A stretch of 64,000 bases of DNA, from NCBI GenBank assembly GCA_033065855.1, contig JAVXUO010000518.1:310001-374000 (forward strand), written 5' to 3'. Shown here one piece after another: positions 32,149 to 43,916 of this stretch; the first letter of the stretch is position 1, and the number at the start of each line of letters is the position of its first letter. This DNA comes from Escallonia rubra. Lineage: Eukaryota > Streptophyta > Magnoliopsida > Escalloniales > Escalloniaceae. The position numbers were made by a program, and so were the translations under genes. Below the pieces are notes generated by a model that saw only the letters and a list, made by a program, of their open reading frames with translations, searched no databases and was not told where the DNA came from.

Positions 32149-32983
32149 ATCACGTTGCATTTGGTTAATCTAGCTTGTTGTGGTACGATGTTATGAGAAG
32201 TTAAGGGGTTGAAGTCGTGTACTGATCAGCTTACAGAGCCGCTGCCTCCATCATACCAAGACAGTGTGCTTGAATCAGCCTTCAGAATATCTATCAATAA
32301 ACTCCAGTATTGTATTTCAGTCGCTTTTGTTCCTTTGAATGGAAGGGTTAATAAGGGCTTAAAAGGCCAAAGTCGCTGCTGTTGCAGCTTTACTAGTAAG
32401 TTCTGCACTGTTAGTTGTTCGGCGCCATGTGCTTGAATCAGCCTTCAGTTGCTTTTGTTCCTTTTGAATGTAAGGGTTAATGATGTACCAAAAAAGAATG
32501 TACCTTAGGGTCAGTGGCTTACTTAAAGAGTTAAAGGCCAAGTCACTGTTGTTGCAGTTGTTCGGCACTATTGAATAGCACAGTTGATTTTCAAGTAAAC
32601 TCTACTCAAAGTGGTTATAGCACAGTTCCGAAGCGAGACGTAGAAGGGATGAGGTTAACTTTCATTACTCGTCGCTTCTAATGAGTTTAGCGACCATTTA
32701 AGAGCGCAAGTTTCTCTCTGAGTGCTAGAGCATATACTGGGGTATTTTTAATAAAACTAGTTGTGACTTTTTTACAAATAATTATTGTGATAGTCGCAAT
32801 ATTTATGATGATTCTCTTTAAACGTGATTATTTTGGGAGTTGCAATGTTTATGTTTGAGCAAATTGAGGCGTTCGTGTGCGTTAAGTTGGTGTGTTGTGG
32901 ATAATTTTATAGTACTTGTTGTACATTAAATGATCTTCAGAACTACATATTTTGTGGTTGAAAAAGAGTAGTGAATGTATTCA
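32149..32983. other. Group B 3' flank, copy 3
   Basis: Non-coding; collinear with 7823 onward and 15066 onward (AGACAGTGTGCTT, GTTGCAGCTTTACTAGTAAG, TTACAAATAATTATTGTG). It contains a partially repeated segment (GTGCTTGAATCAGCCTTCAG at 32268 and about 32430). Confidence 0.6.
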
Positions 32984-33198
32984 TTTTTTTTTTGTTGGAC
33001 GGTAAGGGGTATTCTCGGGCCAGCTTTAGCGTCAATCGAGACTAAGTCCCCTCCCCGGACGATCTTAAGGGCGCACCCCCCACATCGACCTGGTGCATTC
33101 AGATGAATTTTCCTCTAGGTGCTGGCCACAAGGCTTAAAGCCTGGAAGTCAAGGCAGGGAGCATACCTCCTTGACCACTAGGCCAACCCCTCCGGGTT
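32984..33198 (-). mobile_element. tRNA-derived SINE, second family
   Basis: Minus-strand reading starts near CCGGAGGGGTTGGCCTAGTG with a box A-like TGGCCTAGTGGTCAAGGAGG and a weaker box B-like GACTTCCAGGC, and ends in an A-tail (T run at 32984-32993). It is different from the family at 2354 and 9257. It lies at almost the same place in the flank as the family 1 SINE of copy 1 (right after TGTATTCAT). No clean target duplication was found, so the flanks are rearranged. Confidence 0.7.
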
Positions 33199-33800
33199 AA
33201 ATTGGTAGCCTTTCTTAAACTTAGCACCTTCTCTTTTGGTCCAAGCAGGCTGTCAGGATTGGGTCCCTAAGATGTTTCCACGTTCCTTTTCATTTTCCGT
33301 ACTTCCTCCCACACAAAGGGTTATTTCAAACAACATTTTTAACTCCCTAAGTGACGTGTTGAACTTGTATTTTTATAATGGATTATTATTCTGGTAACCT
33401 ATTTTTGGGGCAAGAAAGGTGTTATGTGAACTTCGACTTCTCTACTGGTGCAAAGCTGTGTTGTTTTATCTTGAAGGCGGCATACTAAAATAATTTGTCC
33501 CGGAAACAACCGTAAGAGCTTGAACCATTTTAAAGAGAGCTGCATATTCCACACCTTAATACAACATGAACATACTTGTCTTTAAGGTGTTCAATGTGGA
33601 TCAATTGAACCTTTAATTATATTTGGTAAGAACAATTGTATTATTGAAAAGCACTGAGGTAAAAGTTATTTTGGACCTCAGAACGATGTGGTATTATTCG
33701 CGTGATTTTCTTTAGTTTTATTTTTTGTACAAGCTCACTAACATATCATGTCTATTACTGTCTATTACTCCGTATCAGATACTATTTTCCAATAGCATAT
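33199..33800. other. Distal unit flank, copy 3
   Basis: Collinear with 9473-10080 and 17400-17560, including the empty hAT site at about 33615 and CTCACTAACATATCATGT. Non-coding. Confidence 0.6.
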
Positions 33801-34703
33801 GTGTGAGATCCCTATATTAATTACTTTGTAATCATTTTGTCAAGTTTAAACTTATTTCAATATTATCAAAATAATATAATTGCGTTACATTAGTTCTGTG
33901 CATTAGTTCCCGAAAAGAATTATTGGCGTGTTTTCTGTGATGACGTTGGACTTCTTCTATCGAACTCACTATATCAGTTAATTGCGATACGAAAAGTATC
34001 TCACAATTAGGGAATGTTGGGTCGTGCATAAAATGCATATTTGTATATTGGTACTCCCTACTTGTCTCATATTTGATCTGAACTTGCTTATACAGTTTTG
34101 GTTTTATTTAGTGACATCAAATTAATATTTAGGTCTTTCTTATCATTTTCGTATATGTACGTTTTACAAGATTTCAGATTTTGCACATATGCTATTCTCG
34201 TTTTTCAAGACAATATTGAAAATATTTGTAAGTGATACTCCATATGTTAAATTTTACGTAAGTACATATGTATCATTCGTTCGAGTGAACTTGCATGCTT
34301 GTACTAACCATTCATATTATAATCAATTCATGTTTGGACTAAAAAATATCGAATATACTACTAAGCCATCAGGTTGACCCATTCCCAATACATTTTTTTA
34401 CGTTTAAGTCAAAATATTTTTGCCAGAGGTCGAAGAAGATTAGCTTGAGGAGGATTATGAGTATTACGCTGGGTGAGTAGAGTTTTAGTTCTTCTTTTGT
34501 TTTGGAGTGTAGCACATATGTAGGAAATATATGGTCTGTAATATAATGTCATTTTCAGTATTCTCACTTATAAATGGTTGTAACGTTTAAGCGATATTTC
34601 CGCTGCTTATCTAGAAGGTTTATAGTAAAATTTTGTTTATCAAGATATATATGTTAACCAACTTATTTAGCGCTGCACCTCTCTGGAGGGCGTGTCAATA
34701 TGT
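33801..34703. other. About 0.9 kb present only in the third flank copy
   Basis: The other two flank copies run directly from CCAATAG(C/T)A to GTCGCA(A/G)GAAGTATG. Here roughly 900 bp of AT-rich sequence separate the two halves (resuming at TCCGGAAGTATGAGTGACC). I see no inverted ends or coding domain. Confidence 0.45.
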
Positions 34704-35589
34704 CTTCCGGAAGTATGAGTGACCTAATGCATGTCTTTTGATGTGCGCAACCGAAGCCCGATACATAATTTTCAAAACCTCTTAATATAGTCCATCACAA
34801 GTCTCTTATATACATTCTTATGAGTTTCTAAACAAGCAATCACCAAGAAGATTAAGTAGCTTGATTGTTTGGTAGCACACCCTTTTAGATGTTCAACAAG
34901 GCAATGCTTCATTTCTTTGTTTCCACGTTCCTAAGCCATAAAGAGCTGTTTTCATTTAGCATGTTGACCCCAGATTGTATTGATCAATCGTAATCGTAAT
35001 CGAAATTATAAAAACGAGTTGCCGTGACGACACACGCACGATGCGTGTGTAAAAATAAAATTAATAATGTATAAATATTTATAATCATATTCGGTAAAAT
35101 GAATTGTACATTATAAAAACCAAAAATAGTTATTCACTTTTTAAACTTTTGTTTTGTGAATTTTTTAATAAAAAATTATAAAATGTCAATTGTCATCGTT
35201 TTATATGAGTAGTTATGTAGCACAAAAAAGATATTACATCGAATCATGTTTTCCGTTTTTATAATACATAGTACAGATAAGAGGCAAACTTTGCCGGCTC
35301 ATAACTAATGATACACCTTTTTTGGAAAAATCACTGGCTTCAGTCCAACTCCGACCATAAAAGATGCAAAAGGACTCGTCATTTTGTTACCAAATTCTTG
35401 GCACTGTGCACTCTTTCTGCAGTCTGTTGCTACAATTTGTTCTGGGAATCTCCGCAGTCTTCACCATAAATTGGCCCCATCCTCTCCGTCGCCATCACTC
35501 TCCCCATTCCTCTTCTTCCCCATTTTGCTTTCGCCACCATTGCCTCTTCCCTTCCTCATCCGCCAGTCCTCTTGCTATTGTTCACAGCA
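34704..35589. other. Intergenic upstream of last CXE
   Basis: 34704-34800 finishes the duplicated flank, with the empty MULE site TACATAATT at 34762-34770. The remainder is unique and AT-rich until a pyrimidine-rich leader (35440-35580) in front of the CXE start. Confidence 0.5.
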
Positions 35590-36512
35590 ATGGCTTCAAC
35601 GAAGACCGAGGTGGCCCACGACTTTCACCCCTGGTTCCGCGTCTACAAGGACGGCCATGTCGAGAGATTCCTCGGCCGCCCGTCTGTTCCCCCGTCGGAC
35701 GACCGCCAAACCGCCGCCGTGCGATCCAAAGACGTCACTGTGTCCAACACCGCCTCCGCCCGCCTCTTCCTCCCCAAAGCCACCGCTCCCCACGAAAAAC
35801 TCCCCTTCGTCATCTACATCCACGGCGGCGCCTTCTCTATAGAATCCGCCTTCTCCTCTCTCTACCACAACTACCTCAACTCCTCGTCGACGAATGCCGC
35901 GTCGTCGCGGTCTCGGTCGAGTACAGACTGGCCCCCGAACACCCACTCCCTGCCTGCTACGATGACTGCTACGCGGTCATGAAATGGGTTGCTCAGCATA
36001 ACGGAGGCCGTCCCGGTTCCGAAACCGGACCCGACCCATGGCTCAACGACCATGCTGATTTCGGGAAGGTTTACTTGGCCGGCGACAGTGCCGGAGCTAA
36101 TTTGGCGCATAACATGGTGGTAAGAGCCGATGGTGATAGGCTGATGAAGATTTCGGGCTTGGTCCTGATCCATCCGTTTTTCGGGAACGAGGAGCCTACT
36201 AAGCTGTGGGAGTTCATCTGCTCCGACAGTGGCGGGGTAAATGACCCGAGGCTGAACCCGGGAGCGCATCCGGGTTTGCTGTCGAAGCTGGGGTGTGAGA
36301 AGGTGCTGATTTTGACTGCGAGCAAGGATTTCATCAGGGAAAGAGGGAGGAGTTACTGTGAGGCGTTGAGGGGCAGTGGGTGGCGAGGTGCGGTGGAGAC
36401 GGAAGGGGAGGAGCATGTGTTCCACCTGTTCAAACCAACTTCTGAGAAGGCCAAGGCCATGATGAGATGCCTTGTTTCCTTCATTAATCCGACCAGTGCC
36501 CCCTCTGCGTAA
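35590..36512 (+). pseudogene. CXE group B copy 5, single-frameshift pseudogene (or sequence error)
   Basis: The start MASTKTEVAHDFHPWFRVYK and the oxyanion motif HGGAF are normal. Near 35883 the sequence reads AACTCCTCGTCGAC where paralogues imply AACTCCCTCGTCGAC, a loss of one C. Downstream in the other frame everything is intact: YRLAPEHP, GDSAGAN, the Asp in TASKDFIRERG, the His in EGEEHVFHLF, and a normal stop. About three residues are also missing before TEGEEH. This is the only disabling lesion, so it is either a very young pseudogene or a base-call error. It has the highest coding GC of group B. Confidence 0.8.
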
Positions 36513-37850
36513 CGAAGATGGCCGGCTATTAATGCAACTATTTTAATCGCTGAAAAAATATGCTAATGTCATAATTTTAGGACCTGTTTGTTTATTATTT
36601 TATTTTCTGGTTTTTACTTTGTGTTCTTTTTATTGTCATTTTCATACCAGATTAAGAAATATGATTGTATATTTTTATTATTGTGACAATTTTTCTAATT
36701 ACTTCTTTTTCCTAACAATAGTGAGAGGCTTTCCAAAAACAGCACGGATGTTTTTACTTTTTCATACCATTTGTGCTAGTTTTTTTAGAAACGAAAATTG
36801 AAAATGGTAACGTACAAGGAAAAAAAAAAAATTTTGTCATTAAAAATATTTGAAAATAAACGGGGCACAAGAAGACAATGGATCATAAGTTTCAATAGCT
36901 ATGGTATATAAGCTATAAGATTGATATATGTCGAGTCCAACATAAACTTCAAGTGCATGAGGTAGTGAGATGGAGTCGCTTGCCATGGCAATTGAACTTC
37001 ACGTTTGGACTCCAGATGTTCGACTTAAAAAGTGGGTTGCCTGAGTTTTGGGTTGGACTTTCCGTTTTCCTCGTGATGAGCTCTGTCAGCCCTCTTACCC
37101 TCTCGCATGGTGGCCTTAAGAAGGGAAGAGAATGGGGGCTTCTCGATCCTCATCGAAAATAAGGCATCTCCAACCCCGTGGGATTGGACCAGTAGTCAAA
37201 GAAATTTGCTATCGTTCTTAACATTTTGAGTTCAAATTTTAGAACCAGCTACCGAAAAAAAATACTCCTTTCAATGCACCAAGACGATATAAGGAGTAAT
37301 ATGTCCTTAAAGATGATTCGAAAATACTCCTTATCATCAAACAAAAAAATACGATTTTATATATAGGCACCTCGCTCTCACAAATTGAAATTAATGTGGG
37401 CAATAGCTTATGCTAAGAAACTATTCAGGAGATGGTATATAAGCGGCACATGTTTTCCGTTTTACATGATTAACGAAACATATGATTGTTCCCCCGCCAT
37501 TTTGGAGAAGAAGAAAATATCTAACGGTGTTTAGATACTACCTTCGAGATTATGAAAAGAATTAAATTTAATTGGATCAATTAAAAGGAAGAAGGAATAA
37601 CGTATATGTCGTTTATTTGTTCGAATGGTGGATACCACTATTCAGAATAGACCGACTTGCTCTTTTGGAATTCTACACCATTTGGTAAAATTCATATGTC
37701 ATGATTGTTAGTGTTTTCCAAAATATAGTGTCAAGTTTGTTTCATTTTCTTTGTCAAAATGATGAAAGGAATGTGAAGAGCTAAAAATGAAGAAATCCCA
37801 CATAGAATGGAATTGAAAAGGTAAGTGGGTATATAATAAAGTACTTCACT
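36513..37850. other. Intergenic, no gene seen
   Basis: AT-rich, no duplicated array flank recognised. The CXE array ends here, and the next gene begins at 39238. Confidence 0.5.
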
Positions 37851-38600
37851 TACTTTATTACTTATGTGGTATGCTAAGGTGTGTGCATGTGCACCGAGTA
37901 TGGTGCGAAGCACCATACGAGGAACAATCGCACGCACGCACGCGCGCGCGCGTGAGCGTGGCAGTGGGCTGTGAGGCGCAATGTGGCGCTTTGATGGCGC
38001 GAGACGCGATTAGACACCTTTGACCGCCGGTTCAACGGAACCGGGTCGGATCCGACCCGGGCAGCTGGGTGGTTACACTCGGGTTATACCCGAACAGTTG
38101 TACCTATTGCGAGCTGGTTAGTTACCAGTCCGGATCTGAACCGTTAATCTTAACGGTTTCTGATCCAACGGTACAGATTGCTTCGGTGATGATGAAAAGG
38201 TGTGACTTTTGATTAGCAACCACTAGTGCTTTATAAACAGAGCACAATGGTCAGATTTTCGCACCTATGCAGAAGCCTCTACTCGCTTCATCTTTCTTTT
38301 CTACAGATCTTTTATAACAAGCAATTTCTGCAGAATCTCTTACTTGTAAATCCCATTATTCAGAATTTTATACACATATATGTGGGGTGAATACCTTTTG
38401 GCTAAGATCAAGTGTGTGCAAACGCTATTCACTAAAGCGCTTCGTTGTATCTTGGAGGATATTTGCCGGTAACCCGCTGCACACCGTTTTCTTTGGTGGG
38501 GGCAAATATAAACTTAAGGAGAGCGTTTTACAACGTGCCTCGAAGCCGATCATTCTTTCAGTCACAAAGCCATCATACCGTATACCCCAACAATGATTAG
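37850..38600 (+). mobile_element. Possible Copia LTR remnant
   Basis: A GC-rich island in AT-rich DNA with a CG/CA tract (CGCACGCACGCACGCGCGCG near 37930), repeated CCGGGTCGGATCCGACCCGG, and a TATA (CTTTATAAACAG) at about 38230. It is followed by a leader ending in TATCTTGGAGGATATTTGCC. This layout and the last motif remind me of Copia LTR/leader regions, but no termini or protein domains were found. Confidence 0.35.
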
Positions 38601-39237
38601 TCTTTTAATATGTAAACTTTACAAGGACACGTGTTCTTCCTTTTTTCGAGTGACACATGAAAATAATAATTGACAATTTTTATCATAAAAGAGCGATTTA
38701 AGAATACAATAGTTTTTATATAAACTCATTATAAGCCATTTGAAATTCATATTTGCCGCTAAAAATCTCGTGAGAGTCGGTTTATAGTCGTGGTAACGCA
38801 ACAAAAAAAATAAAATAAACGTCCAAAGTGAGGAGGTGGAGATACCAATTCTGCAATTCCAAGAGAATGTCATCTTTCAAAATTGTCCCACCTTCATGCA
38901 CTGTCTTCCATTCGACAAACCCCATCATTTGATGTAAGAAGAAGTGACACAGTCACCTTGGGAAGTGTAAAACCATTTCTACAAATGTAGTGCCATGCTA
39001 ATACCCAGTAGACAAGAAGGATTTGAAATATTGCCTCCATTTCGGCGCTGCCTTCTTCAAGGTATAGTACTGCTTCTGACAAGCAATCCCACACTCGCTG
39101 CCTTTTGGTTTTCAAAAATCTTTGCCTAGACAGTGCAGTTCTTACTCCAACGGTCAAATTTCGATCTGCCTCTTCCCTCTTGATCAAAGCCCACCACCCC
39201 CCGGCACACGCACAGTTCTGCTCTTTCGGGGAATGAA

Positions 39238-42200
39238 ATGGCCATCCCCAAAGGTTCTGTGTCTAAAAGGAGCCCAGTTCAGTCCTCTAGCTATAAGGTC
39301 TCTTTCTATCTGTCTCTGTCTCTCGTATTCTTCATTATTTGGCATTGATTGATTAGTGCAATTTGTATGTCTATTTGACAGGTTAAGCAGAATAATAAGG
39401 TATGGGAGGCCAAGAAAAGGCTGGTCCTGGAAAGGCTTGCGGGTCTTAAATGTGAAATAGTAAGACCTTTTAGCCTTTTGCATATCGTGATTACTCGATC
39501 AATGCCCATCTTGTGTTTTCTCATAATGGCAAATCACCCACTAATCTCAACACTAGGAATCCCAATCTTCAAGATACTTCGTGTAATTTGATGCTAAATC
39601 CACGCACATTTCATGTATTTGACAGTGTTAAAGAAACATTAATATGTTCCATTTTCTTGACTTGATTTCCCCCCTTTTGTCCCATTTATGTTGAGGTTTT
39701 GTGAGTTAATTACTTAATTTTGTCTAGAACTAGATGACAGCATTGGTTTGAAGTCAAAAGAATGTTAAGACATGCTTTAATAAGGGAAAGCTAAAAGGCG
39801 ATTTTTGAAATTTATTGGGCCATGCTCTCGATTAAAAAGGATCAAGCCTACTTTTTTGGTGCGGTGTGTAGGTTGTTTACTCTTTTGGTTTTCTTTATGG
39901 TACTAATTTGAAGCTATCTGTGGGATTGAAGTGATGACACATGTTTCTTTTTCGTTGTAACCCCAGTTATCAGTGACAACGAATAATCCAAAGACAAATG
40001 TAGCCCCAAACTGTAGTCTTTTGAACAAAAAGTTTAAGCATAAATCAAACACTCTCGGGGAAGATATTGCCCAGAATCCAGAAAAGTTCTTGCCAATGTA
40101 ATGAAATCTTTGATTCTGGGGCTTATGCGAAATCTTAAATTCTAGCATGCAGAAAGCTATGCAAACAATTTCCAAAAAGGGACATGTCACCTAAAGCCTC
40201 TTAACTGGTAAACTGGCTATCTGACAGTGTCGCCTGATGTGGCTTCACTTTGGGATCGTGTGTGTGCATTAGGTTTGCTTTTTCACCTCACTCAACTATA
40301 TCTGGCTTTGCGACTGCTTGGAAAGGGTAATCACAATTTTGCTCATATTTTCAGGAAAATTGACTTTATTAGTAGGCCCTATTGGTTTTTTGGTTGCACT
40401 GTGCACAGTGCAACCATAAGTATGAGCAAAATCTGTATCCAAAATTATGTGGCAATTTTACCCTATTGCCACATAATTTTGGATACAGATTTTGGTTGTC
40501 CAGCATTTTCTATGAAAAGGATAGCATTCATCATACATTATAGAATGACGAACCAACCGTATATGTTTATGAACTCTTGGGCAGGAAGTTCCTAAATCTG
40601 AGCTGGTAGGTTTTAGTAATCCCATCAAATCTGAGCGGGAAGCTTCCGAGAATCCCAGCAAACCTACAGTGAGGTCAGTCAATATATGTATGTGAATGGC
40701 TTCGGAATGATTTACAAATTTGTTTTTTAAAGATGCCACCTGCCAACCTCTAAATTCATGAAGCGATGAAAGGCACCCGGCTATTGACCCTTCCGAATGC
40801 ATTCAAGCCAAATCCTCTACCACGGAGCGAGCAAAAGAGGTTCAAGCAATTCTTGCATCTGAAGTATTAACGCCTATGATCCCATCACATGTTACGGTTG
40901 AATTTATTTGCTTTGCAGGTTAAGCAGAGGAAGGTGTTGGAGACCAAGAAAAAAGTGATCCCAGAAAGGCTTTCGGGACTTAAAGATCGCACTAAGAAAG
41001 TTAGATCATTTTTTCATATGCCTTTTTTTGTTTTAGTTGTTACCTGAAAATGGAGAATTATCCACTAAATATCGTGAAGAAAATCATCAGGATTGCTGCT
41101 AAAAATCTGTGAAATTGTTTTTTATCAATATCTGTGCTTGAGGAAATGTAGAAGTCAGTTTTGGTAGTTGTTGCTTTTGCGAGCCAAGGGAACACCATAT
41201 TCTCTTCTTTCTGTACATAAACCATCAGAAAAAGTGGTGTCAAAATCGTGAATGATAATCAAAGGTTTGCAATATTTTTTAGAGACCTGTTTCATTAAAT
41301 CTAGCTGAAGTGGAATTCTTGTAATTACTTTGGATAACGGTGATCACCTTGCTTCTTGTAAAGCCTCTGGTCTTACAGCACTCTAGTCAACATCACGATA
41401 CTTTGGTCTTCAAGCCTCTGGTCTTCAAGCCAAAATCATTGTCAACATCACGATACTTCAAAGCTATCTTAGTCAGGATGATCACATTTATTTTCAGCAC
41501 GGTCCATTCAAGATTTTGGATTTGTGACTTTAAACACGTAATAGATAATGGAACCAAACTCCCAAAGCAGCCAAATGGCAGCCTAGAGGTATGGGGTATC
41601 AAATCCTTGTCTTGCGGATGCTAGTGCAATCTCCGCAGCTCTAGATGATAATAGAGCATTTGCTATTTGCACAGTTCTTTTATTGGTCTGTTCTGCCCCA
41701 TTTTGACATCATTCTTACATGGTGGCATCATATGGATGGCGTCTTTTCTTACCATAAGCATGAAAACTAAGGGGAATTATCTTGTGCATTCTTGAGCAGG
41801 AAGTTCCTGATAATCCCAAAAAATATTTATTAAGGTAATTCAGTAGCATGTGAATGGCTTTAGAATATTGTCCACACTTGAGAGTTCTAATTGTTTTCTA
41901 ACAGTGCTTCCTTCATGACTTTATGTAGCAATCAACGCCATAACCTCGCTAGAGTTAGTGAAGCTTCTAACCATCTTCAAGCCAAACTTCTCCTGGAGCG
42001 AGCAAAAGAGGTTCAAGCAAACCTAGCATCTGGCTTCCCTAGCTTTATAAAGTCCATGCTCCCATCGCATGTTGCTGGTGGTTTTTGGCTGGTAAACGAC
42101 ATATCTGATATCTGGCTGAATTCTAGATTGAGTTAAAATGATAATTGTGATATTAATTTGCATGTGGTACCTGGTCTGACAGAGCTTTCCCAAGCGATTC

Positions 42201-43916
42201 TGTGACTTACATTTACCAAGGCATGATGACACTGTTATTCTGGTGGATGATTGTGGAAAAGAATACGAGACAAAGTATCTTATTGATAAAAATGGATTGA
42301 GTGGCGGATGGAGAGGGTTTTCCATTGCGCACAAGTTGCTAGATAGAGATGTTTTAATCTTTCAATTGATCGGACCTTGCAAATTCAAGGTAATGGCTAA
42401 ACCCCCCTTCTTAAGCATTTATGTGGCACATCTCTTTGACAATTTCCACTCATCTCTAAATGAACAAGATTCTTCACTATTTGCTATTTTGGTACTGTCA
42501 ATGTTGTTTCCCTAGCATATAAGGCATTACCCAAATCCCAAATTTGTTACTATACCTTCACCTACCACTTTGCAGGAAAATATTGAGTGAATAATACCCA
42601 AATATTGGGTATTTGGGTATGAGATTGCTTTGCAACCCAAATATTATGATGATGCCGAATAATACCCGAATCTCGAATGTGTTACTATGCCTCCCCCTAC
42701 CACTTTGCAGGAAACTATTGAGTGCATGAGTAAGGAGTAGTGGCGGTTGCAAGAAGACATCGTTTTTTCCCTAGAAAATTTCTACTGGATGAGAAGCTGT
42801 TTCAAGTCCTAATTTGGAATTTTACATCACTCAGTCTGGCCGTCCACCTTTTGCAGGTCTACATTGTGCGAGCAAATGGCTTAACTGAAATTGATGGGGT
42901 TGTAGGCCTTAAAAATTTAGATGCTTCTGCAGAGCCTATGGAAGTTGGTAAGTCGGCTTGAATTTGTGCTTCTATATCTTAACATTCCGTCGTTGGCATC
43001 AAAGGCCACTAAAAGCTGCAAAAATGCCACATGCCGCAAAAGGCTATGGGACTAGTGACATGAAACTTTAAAAGTGGTGTTTGCTGCCAACGGCACCAAC
43101 CTAGGTTTTTCCCTAAAAAAGGTCACCCATCTATTTTGTTGCTTTCCTTGTGAACCTTGAACAAAGAAAGATCAATTAGGACAGGACATGAAGATTAATG
43201 GACCAATGGCGGAGAAATGTTTGGATCCTGTCTCCGTAGACATTCATCAGCATTCTAGTCAAGAGAAAGGCATGGAAGTGCTAAATGGCAGTCATGGGAA
43301 AGAAGCAGATCAGTTTGGAGATGTCAATGTTGACTTCGACTCGGAACTTTTGGAAGGAATCAGATTTTCAAAATCTACGATTGACTTAAAAGATGTGAAG
43401 CGCATTGAAGATTTCAATATCCTCGTAGATGGTTTAATCATAGACTCTGAGGTGCCCAAACATCTTCGAACCAAGTACTGTGAGCTCTGCTGCAGTCAAA
43501 AAACATTTCTTCATGACCATCTTCTCGAGGGCCTTAACATCAAGTTGGCTGCTGGAATAATTTCTGAAACTGTTAACATCGCTGATGCTATTAGAGCTTG
43601 CAAGAACACAACCTCTCGCGATAATTTCGAAATTTGGGACAAGACTCTCAGGGGATTTGAGGAGTTGGGGATGAATGTTGGATTCTTACGTTCACGAATA
43701 AGTAGGCTTGTCAGCCTTTTATTTGAACCGCGAGAGGCTATAGAATCGAAGAGACTAGAACAAGTTAGAGCAGAAGAGGAGATCAAAAGTATTGAGTTGA
43801 AGCTGCATAACGTGAAGGAGGTGATAAAAAATTTAGATGCTGAGATTGAGGCCCTGAAGCTGGATGGTGAAGCCCTCGAGCTCAGGTTCCATGAAGTGGC
43901 TAATGCATCTTGGTGA
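39238..43916 (+). CDS. B3-domain transcription factor (Os01g0234100/At5g42700-like)
   Basis: Proposed exons 39238-39297, 39382-39459, 41800-41834, 41905-42091, 42183-42389, 42857-42947 and 43180-43916 join in frame to 464 codons with GT-AG borders. A basic N-terminus precedes the B3 DNA-binding domain (about residues 105-205). The domain starts FIKSMLPSHVAGGFWL and runs through FPKRFCDLHLPRHDD, NGLSGGWRGFSIAH and FKVYIVRANG. The last exon gives a 240-residue tail typical of this subfamily (FNILVDGLIIDSEVPKHL, LHDHLLEGLNIKLAAGIISE) and ends in a predicted coiled coil (about 395-455). Function: nuclear DNA binding; targets unknown. The 5' exons are uncertain because exons resembling 2-4 are duplicated at 40585-40999. 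The B3 domain and tail are solid; the N-terminal splice pattern is a guess. Confidence 0.82.
40392..40493. repeat. Perfect palindrome plus 29-bp hairpin in B3 intron
   Basis: 40392-40415 is a perfect 24-bp palindrome centred on GTGCAC. Directly after it, arms 40428-40456 and 40465-40493 are perfect 29-bp inverted repeats (ends AAAATCTGTATCC and complement) around an 8-bp loop. The paralogous segment near 41700-41790 has nothing comparable, so this is probably an inserted miniature element. Confidence 0.85.
40585..40999 (+). pseudogene. Duplicated 5' exon set of the B3 gene, partly degenerate
   Basis: 40585-40673 resembles exon 41800-41834 (both start GAAGTTCCT after GCAG) but is longer. 40733-40915 resembles exon 41905-42091 (shared GAGCGAGCAAAAGAGGTTCA and CCATCACATGTT) but meets a TGA soon after its acceptor-like AAAG, and it lacks the donor after GGFWL. 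40919-40999 resembles exon 39382-39459 (VKQRKVLETKKK versus VKQNNKVWEAKKR) and keeps phase 0 and splice-like borders, so it could still be used as an extra exon. Confidence 0.65.
42546..42724. repeat. Direct repeat in B3 intron 5
   Basis: Two copies of about 40 bp, TTACTAT.CCT.C.CCTACC followed by ACTTTGCAGGAAA.TATTGAGTG, at about 42547 and 42682, separated by a stretch rich in ATACCCAAATATTGGGTAT. Both copies carry an acceptor-like TTTGCAG. Confidence 0.6.

Noticed and set aside
35364..35880. A 382-codon frame covering the last CXE
   Set aside because: Its first half is an out-of-frame reading of the CXE 5' end (R/P/H-rich). True CXE similarity in this frame starts only after the frameshift near 35883.
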